DNA of 64,000 nucleotides from Swaminathania salitolerans (GCF_007988945.1 NZ_BJVC01000003.1:186001-250000); one strand, 5' to 3'; positions 53,870 through 63,876 are shown, numbered from the stretch's first letter. Program-made: numbers and translations. The notes: generated by a model not told the origin, from the sequence alone.

Positions 53870-56236
53870 TCAGGCGGCGCGCGCTTTCACGGTCAGGCCG
53901 AGCATCCCGGGAGCGCCCTGCGGCCGCTTCCCGAGAGGCAGCAATCCGTTACCCCGGGTCCAGCGCAGAGGCCCGGCCTCGGTATCGTGCCAGCCATCGA
54001 GGGAGTCGCTCGTCAGATGAATGTCTATGTCGCGCGACTGATGGGTGTCCCAGAGATGGATATCGCCGATCAGGACCCCCAGATCGCGCCGATCGTCGAG
54101 GAACGGACCGACGGTCTCGGACGGCCTGGCGACATCCGATCGGATCCGGACCGCATCGAGCTCCGTCGGGATACGGAAGACGATCATGTCATTCACCTGA
54201 CGTGCGGCATGATAGAGGTTTCCGTCCGAGCCCTCGAGATACACGCCCGGGGCGGCGCTTTCGGCGTCGGGTGCCCCCGGGATCTGCAGTTCCGGATTCG
54301 TCAGCTCCGGATTCGGGCAATCGGAGCCGCGCTGTTCCGGGCTGGACGTTTCGAAGCCGGGCGTCTCGTAGTCGGGCCTCTCCGGGCGGGGCGCAGGGGC
54401 CGCATCGACCGACAGGCGATCGCGCCCGGCACGCGCGGCAAGACGCCGGTACACAGGCTCGACGAAGGCGCGGTCGACCCGGAGCGGCGCCGCCGCATCC
54501 CGCGTCCAGCTCATGGAACCATCGGCGTCGCTCGGCTGCGCGGTCCCCACATCGTCGAGCAATGTCTCGGCGGGGCAGGCATTGGCCCAGATCACCGCAT
54601 GGGACTCGGTCCGGAAATGATGAACCCGGTAGGTCCCGAGCGAGAGATCATATGCAATGCTCTCGCCATTGACGAGCATCCGGGCCGGAACGAGCGCCCC
54701 GTCGATATGAAGGCAATGTTCCGGCGTCACCACGAGATCGCGCTCCGGCACATGCTCGGCGAGCGAACCGGCCCGGAAACGGATCGGGTAGCCCGCCTCC
54801 TCCGGCCTGAGAGTCGGATCGGCCGTGATCTCCGTAGCGCCGACCCAGACGACCGACCGGGTTTGCCCCCGCCCGTCTCCCGCACCGTCTGCTGCACCGT
54901 CTGCCGCACCGTCTTGCGAAACGAGAACGGAAACGCGATCCCCCACGGAGAGCGTCTCGACCGCACGCGATCCCTCGGGGGTGCGGATGAGCGTCCCTTC
55001 GAGAAAGCACTTGTCATAGGAAAGAACCGTGCTGCCGTCGCGATCCGCCTCGAGATGAAAATCGCTGGCGCGGTAGCTTCCGGTCAGGACCGTCGACCAG
55101 CTCGACCCATCGGGCAGCGTGACGGTGAGCACGTTGTTGTTGATGCGGATCGCGCCACCGGAGCTGTATTTCAGTCCATCGATGTCGATCCGCCCCTTCC
55201 AGCCGACCGATGTATTGCTCAGGACCGCGCCCGGCTCGACAATAAGCAATCCCGCAGGGCCATCCTCTCCGGGGGCACCCGAGACCACGGTCTGCAGCAC
55301 GGTCGCGCCGGAGGCGATCACCATGGATCCACCCGCAGAAACGATCGTGTCCCGCACGGTCGCACCGGGCTCGACCATCTGCGTGCCGCCCGAATCGATC
55401 GTCGCGCCGCTCAGGACGCCGCCGGATTCCACGATCTCCGATCCTCCGGAGGCGATCTCGCTTCCGCTCACGGTCCCTCCGGACTCGATGACGACACCGC
55501 CTCCGGCCTGAACGACCGCTCCATAGGCGACACCCCCGCCGCTCACGACCGCCAGACCCTTGCTTCCGACCGTGACCTGGCGGATCGTACCGCCCCGATC
55601 CACCATGACCGTACCGCCTGCAGAAACGACCGTGGCGGAAGCGAGACCACCCGAGATGATCTGCACGCCCGCGCTGAAGATATCGTTCAGGGCGGTCCCC
55701 CCCGCAGAGACGATCTGGGTGCCGCCGAAGAGACTGCCGCTATCCGTGCCACCGCTGGTCAGCTGTTCCGTCGATCCGACATCGAACGTACCGCCCGATA
55801 TGATGCCCGAGCCGATGAATGTCTGTCCCTTGATGGTATAGCCGCCACCGACGATCGCCTGTCCGCCATCGAGCAGATGCGGGGCGATCGCGCGGCCGCC
55901 TCCCCCCTGATAGCCGGAAAGCGTCCCCACGGCGATGCCCGCACGCGACGTCACGGTCGCGCTGACCACGGTCCCTTCGTTGAGCGCAGCGAAGGACCCG
56001 CTTTCGAGCGCGGTACCGCCGAAGGTCGTGCCATAGGCCGCGGCGCCCACGACACCTCCGGAACTCACGGTCGCATCGACGATGCTGCCACCCGATGCGA
56101 GATCGAGCGCGGGCTGATCGGTTCCACCGGCCCCGAAGCCGTAAACCAGATCGCCGGACGTGACGGAATTCGTCCCGACATAATGCGTCGCACCGCTCGT
56201 GACGGTATATCGCGTACCTCTCCGCCTGATCGGCAT
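53870..56236 (-). CDS. AIDA-repeat surface protein with Hint domain
   Basis: A 788-residue protein. Residues about 60-330 consist of short Gly/Ser/Thr-rich repeats of the AIDA autotransporter passenger kind (ATVVSAGGTVMVDRGGTIRQ is one), a beta-helix-like stalk. Residue 410 is the start Cys of a Hint domain (CFLEGTLIRTPEGSRAVETL), with later VVTPEHCLHIDGALVPARML and a final SHAVIWANACPAETLL. A DGAADGAADGAGDG microrepeat sits inside it. The C-terminal 180 residues are a conserved tail (DIHLWDTHQSRDIDIHLTSD). No outer-membrane barrel or ordinary signal peptide is seen. GGGAGACAGGA precedes ATG 56236. The Hint domain could cleave or ligate the protein. Confidence 0.85.
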   Translation of the reverse strand: MPIRRRGTRYTVTSGATHYVGTNSVTSGDLVYGFGAGGTDQPALDLASGGSIVDATVSSGGVVGAAAYGTTFGGTALESGSFAALNEGTVVSATVTSRAGIAVGTLSGYQGGGGRAIAPHLLDGGQAIVGGGYTIKGQTFIGSGIISGGTFDVGSTEQLTSGGTDSGSLFGGTQIVSAGGTALNDIFSAGVQIISGGLASATVVSAGGTVMVDRGGTIRQVTVGSKGLAVVSGGGVAYGAVVQAGGGVVIESGGTVSGSEIASGGSEIVESGGVLSGATIDSGGTQMVEPGATVRDTIVSAGGSMVIASGATVLQTVVSGAPGEDGPAGLLIVEPGAVLSNTSVGWKGRIDIDGLKYSSGGAIRINNNVLTVTLPDGSSWSTVLTGSYRASDFHLEADRDGSTVLSYDKCFLEGTLIRTPEGSRAVETLSVGDRVSVLVSQDGAADGAADGAGDGRGQTRSVVWVGATEITADPTLRPEEAGYPIRFRAGSLAEHVPERDLVVTPEHCLHIDGALVPARMLVNGESIAYDLSLGTYRVHHFRTESHAVIWANACPAETLLDDVGTAQPSDADGSMSWTRDAAAPLRVDRAFVEPVYRRLAARAGRDRLSVDAAPAPRPERPDYETPGFETSSPEQRGSDCPNPELTNPELQIPGAPDAESAAPGVYLEGSDGNLYHAARQVNDMIVFRIPTELDAVRIRSDVARPSETVGPFLDDRRDLGVLIGDIHLWDTHQSRDIDIHLTSDSLDGWHDTEAGPLRWTRGNGLLPLGKRPQGAPGMLGLTVKARAA

Positions 56237-56473
56237 TCCTGTCTCCCGCAGTCGTGTCGACGTCACGCATGCGATCGCCCCCGCACACGGACGATACCGG
56301 CCTGCAGGAGATCGCTCACGTTTCCGTGATATCAATTATGTCGGAAGATTTCAAAAATAAAAAAGGCGCTACCGCTTTATTAATTTTCGTCTTTTTTGGT
56401 TCATTTGCTGAATTTAGAGACAAGATCCTCAGTTCGCTCGTTTTTCTGACCGCCCCGATCAGCGCAAACCCGA
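56237..56473. other. Promoter gap of the Hint gene, partly AT-rich
   Basis: The stretch 56340-56440 is far richer in A and T than the rest of this region and ends in T-runs. It probably holds the Hint-gene promoter. A short rightward frame from about 56338 is open, but nothing supports it as a gene. Confidence 0.4.
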
Positions 56474-57052
56474 TCAGCGCGAGAAACACCCTCCCGCCCC
56501 GTCCGTCTCAGCCCGACGCGCGATCTGCTTCAGAATCCGGCGCCTGATGAGGCCGCTGGCCGGACGTATACAGAACCAGTAAAGCGTCATGAACCGTCTG
56601 GCGCGCGGGTCGGGACAGAAAATCCGCGTTCGGGTCACGAGACGACAGCGCCCGGGAGAAAGCGCTTCCGTCGTGAACTCCAGCAGAAGAAGCGGGCAAT
56701 CCACGGAACGGCCATGAAAGAGCCCGGCGACGATATCGCGGTTCCTGAGCCCGAAATCCGTCTTCCAGAAATCCCCCGCCAGACCGTACCACAGGCATTC
56801 ATTCCCCTCCCGTCCGAGGGGCGTGAAACGATCCAGACCGAAGGGCGTCACCGGCTTTCCGCCTTTTATCCGCGCGGGCAGCTCTCTCAGCGCCAGAAAC
56901 GCCCGGATCAGCGGATCCTCCGTGACCTGAAGCGTCCCGACGGCATCCAGAACGGCCGCCGCTCCGGCATCGATCACCCGATCGTGCCGCTCGCTGAAAT
57001 GAATTGCCCCGAAGGCCGGAAAGCGCATCCGTATCCGGGCGAGGTTCGACAT
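56474..57052 (-). CDS. Unrecognised 192-residue cytoplasmic protein
   Basis: No family is recognised with confidence. The protein has no signal or membrane segment. The second half, ending FCPDPRARRFMTLYWFCIRP and then SGLIRRRILKQIARRAE, resembles the last strand and long helix of START/SRPBCC-fold proteins (DUF2867-type), which bind lipids or pigments. The middle block LAGDFWKTDFGLRNRDIVAG would fit that fold. It diverges from the MgtC gene across a gap with an 18-bp repeat. Confidence 0.6.
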   Translation of the reverse strand: MSNLARIRMRFPAFGAIHFSERHDRVIDAGAAAVLDAVGTLQVTEDPLIRAFLALRELPARIKGGKPVTPFGLDRFTPLGREGNECLWYGLAGDFWKTDFGLRNRDIVAGLFHGRSVDCPLLLLEFTTEALSPGRCRLVTRTRIFCPDPRARRFMTLYWFCIRPASGLIRRRILKQIARRAETDGAGGCFSR

Positions 57053-57129
57053 CTCTCCGCTCCTCGATGATCGTTGTCAGTCGCAAGACGCACGCAGCGT
57101 TCGTCAGGAGGAGAAATTGTGCAAGGCCG

Positions 57130-57165
57130 GACATAACCGGAGCGCTCGACATAACCGGAGCACTC
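57130..57165. repeat. Tandem repeat, 2 x 18 bp
   Basis: GACATAACCGGAGCGCTC and GACATAACCGGAGCACTC differ by one base. They lie in the divergent gap before MgtC, so they may affect its promoter or leader. Confidence 0.65.
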
Positions 57166-57232
57166 TGGCTGAACCCGCCTATTGGCGTTACACACGGCTC
57201 AGCCGGCCCGCCCTTTCAAGACTGGACCTACC

Positions 57233-57949
57233 GTGCGCTTTCTCGAGACCTTCGATCTCCACTCCTTCACCGATACGAGCATCAGCCTGCTCAGCGCCTT
57301 CGTATTCGGAACCCTGATCGGGGCGGAGCGGCAATATCGCCAGAGAACGGCCGGGGTACGTACCAATGCGCTCGTCGCCCTCGGCGGCGCCGCCTTCGTC
57401 GATCTCGCACAACGCATCGCAGGCGATGTCGAATCGCTCCGGGTCATCGCCTATGTGGTTTCGGGAATCGGCTTTCTCGGCGCAGGGTCGATCATCAAGG
57501 AAGGCGCGACGGTGCGCGGTCTGAACACGGCGGCCACGCTCTGGTGTTCGGCGGCAGTCGGCGCCTGCGTCGGCAGCGACATGCTGGCCGAGGGGTTCCT
57601 GCTCACCTTTTTCATCATTGCGGGCAATACCCTGTTGCGTCCGGTCGTGCGGGCCATCGACCGTATCCCGCTCCAGGCCAAATCGATGGAAGCGGGCTAT
57701 GCGCTTCGCGTCCTGACCTGCCGTCAATCCGTGCAGGACATGACGGCGATCCTGAAAACCCGGCTGGAAGACGCGGATTACACGATCGGCAAGCTGTCGA
57801 TCAGCGAGGAGGATGACGAACAGGCCGCCATCTGTGTCTCGCTGATGGTTTCTGCGAACGACCCGTCCGATCTCGAAGGTCTTGTCGCCCTCCTCATGGC
57901 GGATACGCGCGTCGCCGCGGCATCGTGGTCGCTCAACAACGACAGCTGA
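57233..57949 (+). CDS. MgtC/SapB-family membrane protein
   Basis: A 238-residue inner-membrane protein with four N-terminal membrane helices and a C-terminal ACT-like cytoplasmic domain. The family core is FGTLIGAERQYRQRTAGVRT, then GIGFLGAGSIIKEGATVRGL and LNTAATLWCSAAVGACVG. MgtC proteins help bacteria survive low magnesium and acid, partly by restraining ATP synthase. GTG 57233 is the likely start, because the family begins with a short lead before the first helix; a TTG far upstream is also in frame. Confidence 0.88.
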   Translation: MRFLETFDLHSFTDTSISLLSAFVFGTLIGAERQYRQRTAGVRTNALVALGGAAFVDLAQRIAGDVESLRVIAYVVSGIGFLGAGSIIKEGATVRGLNTAATLWCSAAVGACVGSDMLAEGFLLTFFIIAGNTLLRPVVRAIDRIPLQAKSMEAGYALRVLTCRQSVQDMTAILKTRLEDADYTIGKLSISEEDDEQAAICVSLMVSANDPSDLEGLVALLMADTRVAAASWSLNNDS

Positions 57950-58096
57950 CCGCCCGACCCGGATACCCCGCACGGATTGACCCGAGGCAGGGCATTGCGG
58001 GCAGGGCATTCTTGGCCGGACATTCCGGGCGGGGCACCTCCGGGAAAAGACCGTCTGCGCGGTGGCCGGAGCGATTCCGGGCAGGAGATTCCGAAC

Positions 58097-58166
58097 GGGC
58101 GATGCTGATCGGGCGATGCTGATCGGGCGGTCCTGATTGGGCGGTCCTGATTGGGCGGTGCTGAAC
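58097..58166. repeat. Tandem repeat, 5 x 14 bp
   Basis: Five 14-bp units run without gap: GGGCGATGCTGATC twice, GGGCGGTCCTGATT twice, then GGGCGGTGCTGAAC. The paired identity shows stepwise duplication. Further degenerate G-rich repeats fill 57960-58090. No gene is seen in 57950-58261. Confidence 0.85.
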
Positions 58167-58261
58167 GCTCGATCCCCGCCGGCGGCGTTCACGATCTCGC
58201 AAACTCACGAACTCGCCGTCTTTCAGTCTCGCCGTCTTGCCCTCCTGCAGTCTTGCGATTT

Positions 58262-59488
58262 TCAGGGAGAGATTCGCGGAAGCGCGATCCGGACAAGGAG
58301 ATAGGGGAGGCGCTGCCTGTCCTCGCCGTCATGGAAAGCCGGTTGACGCGACCATTGGCCGATCGTCGCATAGAGATGGTCATCGCCATAGGCGAGACCG
58401 TCCGGGGCGATCATGCGGGGATCGTGCGCGACGACGGAGATCCGACCGTCGGGCATACGCTGGAAGATGGCGTGACGCTCGATATCCGTCAGGAACAGAC
58501 GGCCATCGGGTGCGGTGGCCATGCCATCTCCCATCCCTGCCTCTCCCTCATCCTTGACGCTGAACTCGATCTCCGTCTCCGTCGCCCTCGGATCGGCGAG
58601 GGTTGCCGTAGGTGCGGAATAGAGCGTGCGACCGGTCAGCGGTTGCCAGAACAGGGTCTGCTGGTCCGCACTCAGTCCGATCCCGTTCGCGCCTGCCTGC
58701 GCCATGGTCGGGTGATCCGGATCGTAACGCGATGCCTGTCCGTCGAGAACGGCGAGAAAGCCGTAACGGGGCATGACCGGGCCTGTATCGGCCAGGATAC
58801 GCCTCTGGGTGCCGGTCGCGATATCGACCACGATAAGAGCAGGATGAACGGTGAGAGAGGAATCGGTGATGAAAGCCGTTCCCCTCTCACCGTGGGTCAG
58901 ATCGATCCGGAGATCGTTGGGGTGACTGTCCGAGCGTATCGCCGGGGCGGAGAGGCGGATCTCCTCGACGATCCGCCCCGCACCGGGATCGATATGGAAG
59001 AGCCGCGCCGCGCCGGGAATGGTCCCCTTGCCGGCGAGAATGCCTTCATCGAGCACCCAGAGCTGGCCGTGCGCATCCACGGTCATGCCCAGAGGCGAGA
59101 CGAACCGGCTCTGGCTTTCGCGATCGGGATAGGGGGTCAGCGCGCCCTTGCAGAACAGCGCGAGGCGCGGGCCGTCGTGATCCCGCAGGCTCCGGGGAAA
59201 TCCGAGAACGAGGCGCCCATCGGGCAGACGGGCGATCCCCGAGGGCTGGGCCTGCCAGAAACGGCCGATCACCTCGACATTGCCCGAAGGCGCATATCCT
59301 GCATCCACGCTGTCCCTGACCAGCGGAACGCCTTGCCCTGCCTCCGCCCCGGGCGTCGTTCCTTGCGGGATACCGGAGGCGGGACCGGATACGCTATCGG
59401 GCGACTCCGCCAGAGCATTGCCGGGGGAGGTGGAAGCCAGAACCAGGACAAGCAGCGCGAGACGATATAGCGCGTGGGAATATCTCAT
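58262..59488 (-). CDS. Secreted Yellow/major royal jelly-like beta-propeller protein
   Basis: A 408-residue protein with a signal peptide (ending LAE near residue 28) and a Ser/Pro/Gly-rich lead to about residue 60. The rest matches the bacterial MRJP/Yellow branch of the SMP-30/gluconolactonase-like beta-propellers: QPSGIARLPDGRLVLGFPR, GQLWVLDEG, HPNDLRIDL, GIGLSADQQTLFWQPLTGRT and MATAPDGRLFLTD. It probably binds or hydrolyses a small lactone or aromatic compound in the periplasm. Family assignment good, activity unknown. Confidence 0.8.
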   Translation of the reverse strand: MRYSHALYRLALLVLVLASTSPGNALAESPDSVSGPASGIPQGTTPGAEAGQGVPLVRDSVDAGYAPSGNVEVIGRFWQAQPSGIARLPDGRLVLGFPRSLRDHDGPRLALFCKGALTPYPDRESQSRFVSPLGMTVDAHGQLWVLDEGILAGKGTIPGAARLFHIDPGAGRIVEEIRLSAPAIRSDSHPNDLRIDLTHGERGTAFITDSSLTVHPALIVVDIATGTQRRILADTGPVMPRYGFLAVLDGQASRYDPDHPTMAQAGANGIGLSADQQTLFWQPLTGRTLYSAPTATLADPRATETEIEFSVKDEGEAGMGDGMATAPDGRLFLTDIERHAIFQRMPDGRISVVAHDPRMIAPDGLAYGDDHLYATIGQWSRQPAFHDGEDRQRLPYLLVRIALPRISP

Positions 59489-59555
59489 GGGTCCCTCTCC
59501 TCCCGGCGCGTATCCGTCACGATGGATGAAGCGTCAAAACACGGACACGTTATCC

Positions 59556-60212
59556 TCAGCCCTTGAGAAGCGCCATGATCTCCGCCCGTGCCGCCGTGTC
59601 GCGCTGCCAGACACCGCGCACGACCGTCGTCACGGTACGGCTGCCGACATTGCGGATCCCGCGCATGGCCATGCACATATGCTCCGCCTCCACGAGCACC
59701 ATGACCGCCTTGGGCTCGAGCACCTCGATGATCGAGGCAGCGATCTGATCGGTCAGGCGCTCCTGAAGCTGCGGCCGACGGGCCAGCACATTGACCACGC
59801 GCGCGATCTTGCTGAGCCCGGTCAGCCGTCCCGCTTCCGGAAGATAGGCCACATGCGCCTTGCCGAAGAACGGAAGAAGATGATGCTCGCACATCGAGTG
59901 AAAACCGATATCGCGCACGATCACCGCACCCTCGTGCTGATCGGCGAGAAACTGCTTGTGCAGATGTACGCGCGGATCCTCATGCAGGCCGCCCAGAACA
60001 TCGAGATACATCCGCGCCACGCGATCCGGTGTCTCGAACAATCCCTCGCGATCCGGATCCTCTCCCAGCGCGAGGAGGATTTCCCTCATCGCTGCCGCGA
60101 TACGGACCTGCGCGTCTTCCGGCAGGGCGATCGGCGCGATCGGTCGCTCCCCGCCCTGCCCCTTGTGGCGAGCGGCATCCAGCGCCACGAGATCGGCTGC
60201 GGGTTTCGTCAT
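59556..60212 (-). CDS. folE: GTP cyclohydrolase I
   Basis: A 218-residue enzyme that makes dihydroneopterin triphosphate from GTP, the start of folate and queuosine pathways. The zinc site is in [11 protein letters not shown] and the Cys of [21 protein letters not shown] and RRPQLQERL are the usual substrate-binding blocks. It overlaps the folB-folK stop by ATGA, so it is coupled to that gene. It is the last of three leftward folate genes. Confidence 0.96.
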   Translation of the reverse strand: MTKPAADLVALDAARHKGQGGERPIAPIALPEDAQVRIAAAMREILLALGEDPDREGLFETPDRVARMYLDVLGGLHEDPRVHLHKQFLADQHEGAVIVRDIGFHSMCEHHLLPFFGKAHVAYLPEAGRLTGLSKIARVVNVLARRPQLQERLTDQIAASIIEVLEPKAVMVLVEAEHMCMAMRGIRNVGSRTVTTVVRGVWQRDTAARAEIMALLKG

Positions 60213-61126
60213 GTCTGGTCCTCGGTCAAGCAAAATGGGGCGTCCGTGCAGGGCACGGCGTCATCGGCCGCGCGGGGCAGCCTGTCCAACATGTCCGAAA
60301 CGGATTGTCCACTGATTTTCTGTGCCGGAGCGATCTCGGCCAGAGGAACGAGAACGAAGGCCCGCCCGGTCATGTGGGGATGCGGCAGGGTGAGAACGGA
60401 ATCGGAAACCGCACAGTCGTCGAGATAGAGCAGATCGACATCCATGGCGCGCGCCCCCCAGCGCATCCCGGGCGTACGACCGAGACGGGTCTCGATCTCC
60501 TTGCACAGACGCAGCAGGGCATGAGGGGCAAGACTGGTGCGCCCCGTCACGCACAGATTGTAGAAATCCGGCTGATCGGTCACACCCCAGGGCGCCGTCC
60601 GGTAGAGACCCGAGACCGCTTCGATCTCGAGACCCGGCGCCAGACCGAGCCAGGTCACCGCCATCCTGAGCGCCGCCGCCCGGTCGCCCATATTGCATCC
60701 GAGAGAAAACCCGACGCTCCGCTGGCGCCAAAGGGTGGTCTCGACGCTGACCGTGTCGAAACCATGAGCGATCGGGGCGCCGGGCTTGCCGACGCGGATG
60801 CGGGCCCGGGCGATGGTCGGAAAAGCCCCGAGAAGATCGCGGGCGATCCTGTCTGCGAGCGTCTCGATGAGTCTGACAGGAGGCCCGGAAACCAGAGCCA
60901 CGACACGCTCGCAAAGAGCGGCATAGCAGACCGCCTGTGTGTAATCGTCGCCCTCGACCGCGTCCCGCGTATCGGCACAGATCTCGAGATCGATCACGAA
61001 CCGTTGCCCGAGCCGGGTTTCCTCCGGCAGGACGCCGTGATGCCCGTAAACGCAGAGACGCTCGACCCGGATGATGGACTGGCCCGTCATTTCCCCTTCC
61101 GGTCCCTCTTCCCTGAACGCGCTCAT
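60209..61126 (-). CDS. folB-folK: Dihydroneopterin aldolase/HPPK fusion
   Basis: A 305-residue two-domain folate enzyme. Residues about 15-130 are dihydroneopterin aldolase ([20 protein letters not shown]; the active-site Lys in [10 protein letters not shown]). Residues about 136-290 are 6-hydroxymethyl-dihydropterin pyrophosphokinase ([18 protein letters not shown], then [10 protein letters not shown] and [10 protein letters not shown] with PHPHM). The fusion lets one protein do two successive steps. It overlaps both neighbours by 4 bases. Confidence 0.94.
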   Translation of the reverse strand: MSAFREEGPEGEMTGQSIIRVERLCVYGHHGVLPEETRLGQRFVIDLEICADTRDAVEGDDYTQAVCYAALCERVVALVSGPPVRLIETLADRIARDLLGAFPTIARARIRVGKPGAPIAHGFDTVSVETTLWRQRSVGFSLGCNMGDRAAALRMAVTWLGLAPGLEIEAVSGLYRTAPWGVTDQPDFYNLCVTGRTSLAPHALLRLCKEIETRLGRTPGMRWGARAMDVDLLYLDDCAVSDSVLTLPHPHMTGRAFVLVPLAEIAPAQKISGQSVSDMLDRLPRAADDAVPCTDAPFCLTEDQT

Positions 61127-62028
61127 GACGATGCCCTCCCGGCCGGAAGATGCCCGGAGGAAGGACAGGCAAGCAGGGTCGTGACGGCGAGGGCATCCCT
61201 GTGGGCCGCCACGTCATGAACCCGCAGGAGCGCGGCACCCGCACGCGCACCGTAGAGATCGGCGGCAAGCGTCGCGGCGAGACGCGCGTCGACGGCGCGT
61301 CCGAGGAGACGCCCGAACAGGGATTTGCGCGAGAGCCCGAGAAGCACCGGCAGGCCATAGGTCTCGCGCAGCATGGGGATGAGACGGATGCTTTCCAGAT
61401 TCTGGGCATCCGTCTTGCCGAACCCGATCCCTGGATCGAGCACGATCCGCCCTCTTTCGATACCGGCTCTCCCGGCATGGGCGAGAACCGTGTCGAACCA
61501 GCGTCGGAACCCGTCACGAAGATCGAGCGCCGGATCGATCTCCGCCCGGTTATGCATGAGAACAGCCAGAGCCCCCGTCTCGGCGAGAAGGGGCGCCATG
61601 TCCGGGTCCCGCTGCATGGCCCATACGTCATTGACCATGACGGCACCTGCGGCGAGCGCCTGCCGGGCGACATCGGCCTTGTATGTATCGATCGAGAGCG
61701 GTGTTTCTTCTCCGCCCAGTGCCTGCAACACGGGCAGAACGCGTCCTGCCTCCTCTTCCGCAGCGATGAAGGGCGCACCCGGACGGGTGGATTCTCCGCC
61801 GATATCGAGCAGGGCGGCCCCTTCGTCGGCCAGACGACGCGCATGGGCGATCGCGGATCCGGGAGAGTCGTGTTGCCCGCCATCGGAAAAGGAATCCGGC
61901 GTGACGTTCACGATCCCCATCACGAGCGGGACACGCTCCTCATGCGCGCGCCAGATCGAAGCCGCGAGGCGATCGCGTTGCCGGTGCCATCCGGCGATTG
62001 CGGCGGCGGAGGTGCTGACGGCCTGCAT
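61123..62028 (-). CDS. folP: Dihydropteroate synthase
   Basis: A 301-residue TIM-barrel enzyme that joins p-aminobenzoate to the pterin diphosphate made by FolK. Motifs are VMGIVNVTPDSFSDGGQHD, ALLDIGGESTRPGAPFIAAE, VMVNDVWAMQRD and LDPGIGFGKTDAQN. It is the first gene of the folP-folBK-folE operon and overlaps the next gene by ATGA. Sulfonamides act on this family. Confidence 0.96.
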   Translation of the reverse strand: MQAVSTSAAAIAGWHRQRDRLAASIWRAHEERVPLVMGIVNVTPDSFSDGGQHDSPGSAIAHARRLADEGAALLDIGGESTRPGAPFIAAEEEAGRVLPVLQALGGEETPLSIDTYKADVARQALAAGAVMVNDVWAMQRDPDMAPLLAETGALAVLMHNRAEIDPALDLRDGFRRWFDTVLAHAGRAGIERGRIVLDPGIGFGKTDAQNLESIRLIPMLRETYGLPVLLGLSRKSLFGRLLGRAVDARLAATLAADLYGARAGAALLRVHDVAAHRDALAVTTLLACPSSGHLPAGRASS

Positions 62029-62149
62029 GTCACCCGTTCATGTCATGTCTGCGAGGAGAGAAGCTCTTAGAGTACGGGAGCAGAGAGGTCCAGAAAAACG
62101 GCAACCCCGTCCCGCGCGCGGTGTTGGTTACGAAGCAAGGAGATGTTTC

Positions 62150-62461
62150 ATGGCCAATGATCAGTTCGATGCGCCTGCCTTCGACGGCGAGGACAACAAG
62201 CATCACAGCGCCCGCGCTCTGGCAGAAGCGGCATTCCGGGCAGAGGAGGAAGGAGATCGCGAAAAGGCCGCCCAGCTCTTCCGACAGGCCGAAGCCGCGG
62301 ATCCGCAGGCGCTGGAATCGGTCCTGCTCGAGCGACGGACCGACAGGGAAGGAACGGCACCGCCTCCGGTTGCAAGCGATGCGGAAGTCGCTGCGATGAC
62401 CCGCACGATGGAACCGTCACGTCACGCACCGCCACCCGAGGCGATCGACGAAAACTACTGA
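62150..62461 (+). CDS. Small acidic conserved-type protein (103 aa)
   Basis: A 103-residue acidic protein beginning MANDQFDAPAFDGEDNKHHS, with an alpha-helical middle (ARALAEAAFRAEEEGDREKA) like a single TPR-type helical hairpin, and a Pro-rich tail ending EAIDENY. A perfect AAGGAG site with 8-base spacing supports the start; the frame continues upstream through non-coding sequence. No known function. Confidence 0.72.
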   Translation: MANDQFDAPAFDGEDNKHHSARALAEAAFRAEEEGDREKAAQLFRQAEAADPQALESVLLERRTDREGTAPPPVASDAEVAAMTRTMEPSRHAPPPEAIDENY

Positions 62462-62587
62462 AAACGGAACGCTCCGGAACAGTGCCGTAGAGGGCTGTGC
62501 AAGAAAGGGCTGTGCCGGAGAAGACGGAGGAGACATTGTCGGAGAGAGACAGGACCGGCCCCTCTCCCTCCGGATGATGGTTGATGT

Positions 62588-63685
62588 TCAGCCGATCATG
62601 TGTACCCATCCATGCGGGTCGTTCGTCCGGCCTGCCTGGATATCCGTAAGGGTTTTCTTGAGCGCGAGCGTGACCGGTCCGGGCGTCTTGCCGTCACCGA
62701 ATACGGCTTCCCCCTGCGTGCGCCTGAAACTCCCTATCGGGCTGATGACAGCGGCCGTCCCGCAAGCGAAGGCTTCGCGATACCGCCCGGTCGCCGCCCC
62801 TTCGAAAACCTCGTCGATGGCGACCGGCGCCTCTTCGACGGTCAGACCCTGATCGCGTGCCAGACGCAGAATGGCATCGCGCGTGATGCCGGGCAGGATG
62901 GTCCCGGTGAGCGGCGGCGTAACCAGCGTGTTGTCGTCGCGCAGGAACATGACGTTCATGCCGCCCATTTCCTCGACATAACGCTGCTCGCGACTGTCGA
63001 GGAACAGAACCTGATCGCAGCCATGGGTCTGGGAATCCCGCTGTGCGATCAGGCTGGCCGCATAATTGCCACCGCATTTCGCAGCACCCGTCCCCCCCGG
63101 AGCGGCGCGCGTATAGGCGTCCGACACCCAGACGGAAACGCAGCCGCTTCCGAAATACCCGGCGACCGGGCAGGCGATGACCATGAAGAGATATTCCGAG
63201 GCGGGCTTCACCCCGAGGAACACTTCGGTAGCGATCATGAACGGACGAAGATAGAGGCTCTTGCCCTCCCCCGTCGGCACCCAGTCACGATCGATCCTGA
63301 CCAGCTCATCCACGGCGGTCATGAAGATGTCCTGCGGCAGGGCGGCCATGGCCATGCGTGCGGCGGAGGCCTGGAAGCGACGGGCATTTTCCTCGGGCCG
63401 GAATGTTGCAATCCCCCCGCTCTCGAGCCTGTAGGCCTTCATGCCCTCGAAAACCTCCTGACCGTAATGCAGCACTGCGGCTGCCGGATCGATCGGAAAC
63501 GGTTTCCGGGCCGTGATCCGCGCATCGTGCCAGCCGCGCCCCTCGCTGTACCGGACCATGGCCATATGATCCGAAAACACCCGTCCGAATGCAGGGTTGG
63601 CAATCAGATCCGCACGATGATCTGCCGGGGTCGGCGCGGTCGTGGGCTCTATGGTGAAGGGCAGCGCAACGCTTTCGGAAGCCAT
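62588..63685 (-). CDS. ilvE: Branched-chain amino acid aminotransferase
   Basis: A 365-residue fold-type IV PLP enzyme that makes or breaks down valine, leucine and isoleucine. The cofactor Lys is in GGTGAAKCGGNYAAS; GQEVFEGMKAYR and CGTAAVISPIGSF are typical of the large-type bacterial enzyme. The length from 63685 fits the family, though in-frame ATGs at 63697 and 63721 are possible. It diverges from panB, whose product uses the related 2-oxoisovalerate. Confidence 0.94.
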   Translation of the reverse strand: MASESVALPFTIEPTTAPTPADHRADLIANPAFGRVFSDHMAMVRYSEGRGWHDARITARKPFPIDPAAAVLHYGQEVFEGMKAYRLESGGIATFRPEENARRFQASAARMAMAALPQDIFMTAVDELVRIDRDWVPTGEGKSLYLRPFMIATEVFLGVKPASEYLFMVIACPVAGYFGSGCVSVWVSDAYTRAAPGGTGAAKCGGNYAASLIAQRDSQTHGCDQVLFLDSREQRYVEEMGGMNVMFLRDDNTLVTPPLTGTILPGITRDAILRLARDQGLTVEEAPVAIDEVFEGAATGRYREAFACGTAAVISPIGSFRRTQGEAVFGDGKTPGPVTLALKKTLTDIQAGRTNDPHGWVHMIG

Positions 63686-63876
63686 GATCTGTTCCATTGT
63701 TTCAAGAAGCTCTGGCGGCATCTTATCCGGTTCCCCCCATCTTGACACCCTTTGACAGAGGGAGAGAAGAACGGGCCGCGCGTCTGACCTTTTCGTGATA
63801 TGTCGCGACACGGTTGCGGCGCGCAACATTGCGGCCTCATGCGCACGGGCTGAAAGCAGAAAGTGAAAGGGCTCTC

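Noticed and set aside
53987-56329. A 780-codon plus-strand frame over the Hint/AIDA gene
   Set aside because: It mirrors the repeats of the real gene on the other strand and has no recognisable domain or ribosome site.
58097-58166. 14-bp repeats considered as a CRISPR array or iteron-type origin
   Set aside because: Units are contiguous without unique spacers, there is no replication or cas gene nearby, and similar arrays with other units occur throughout the window.
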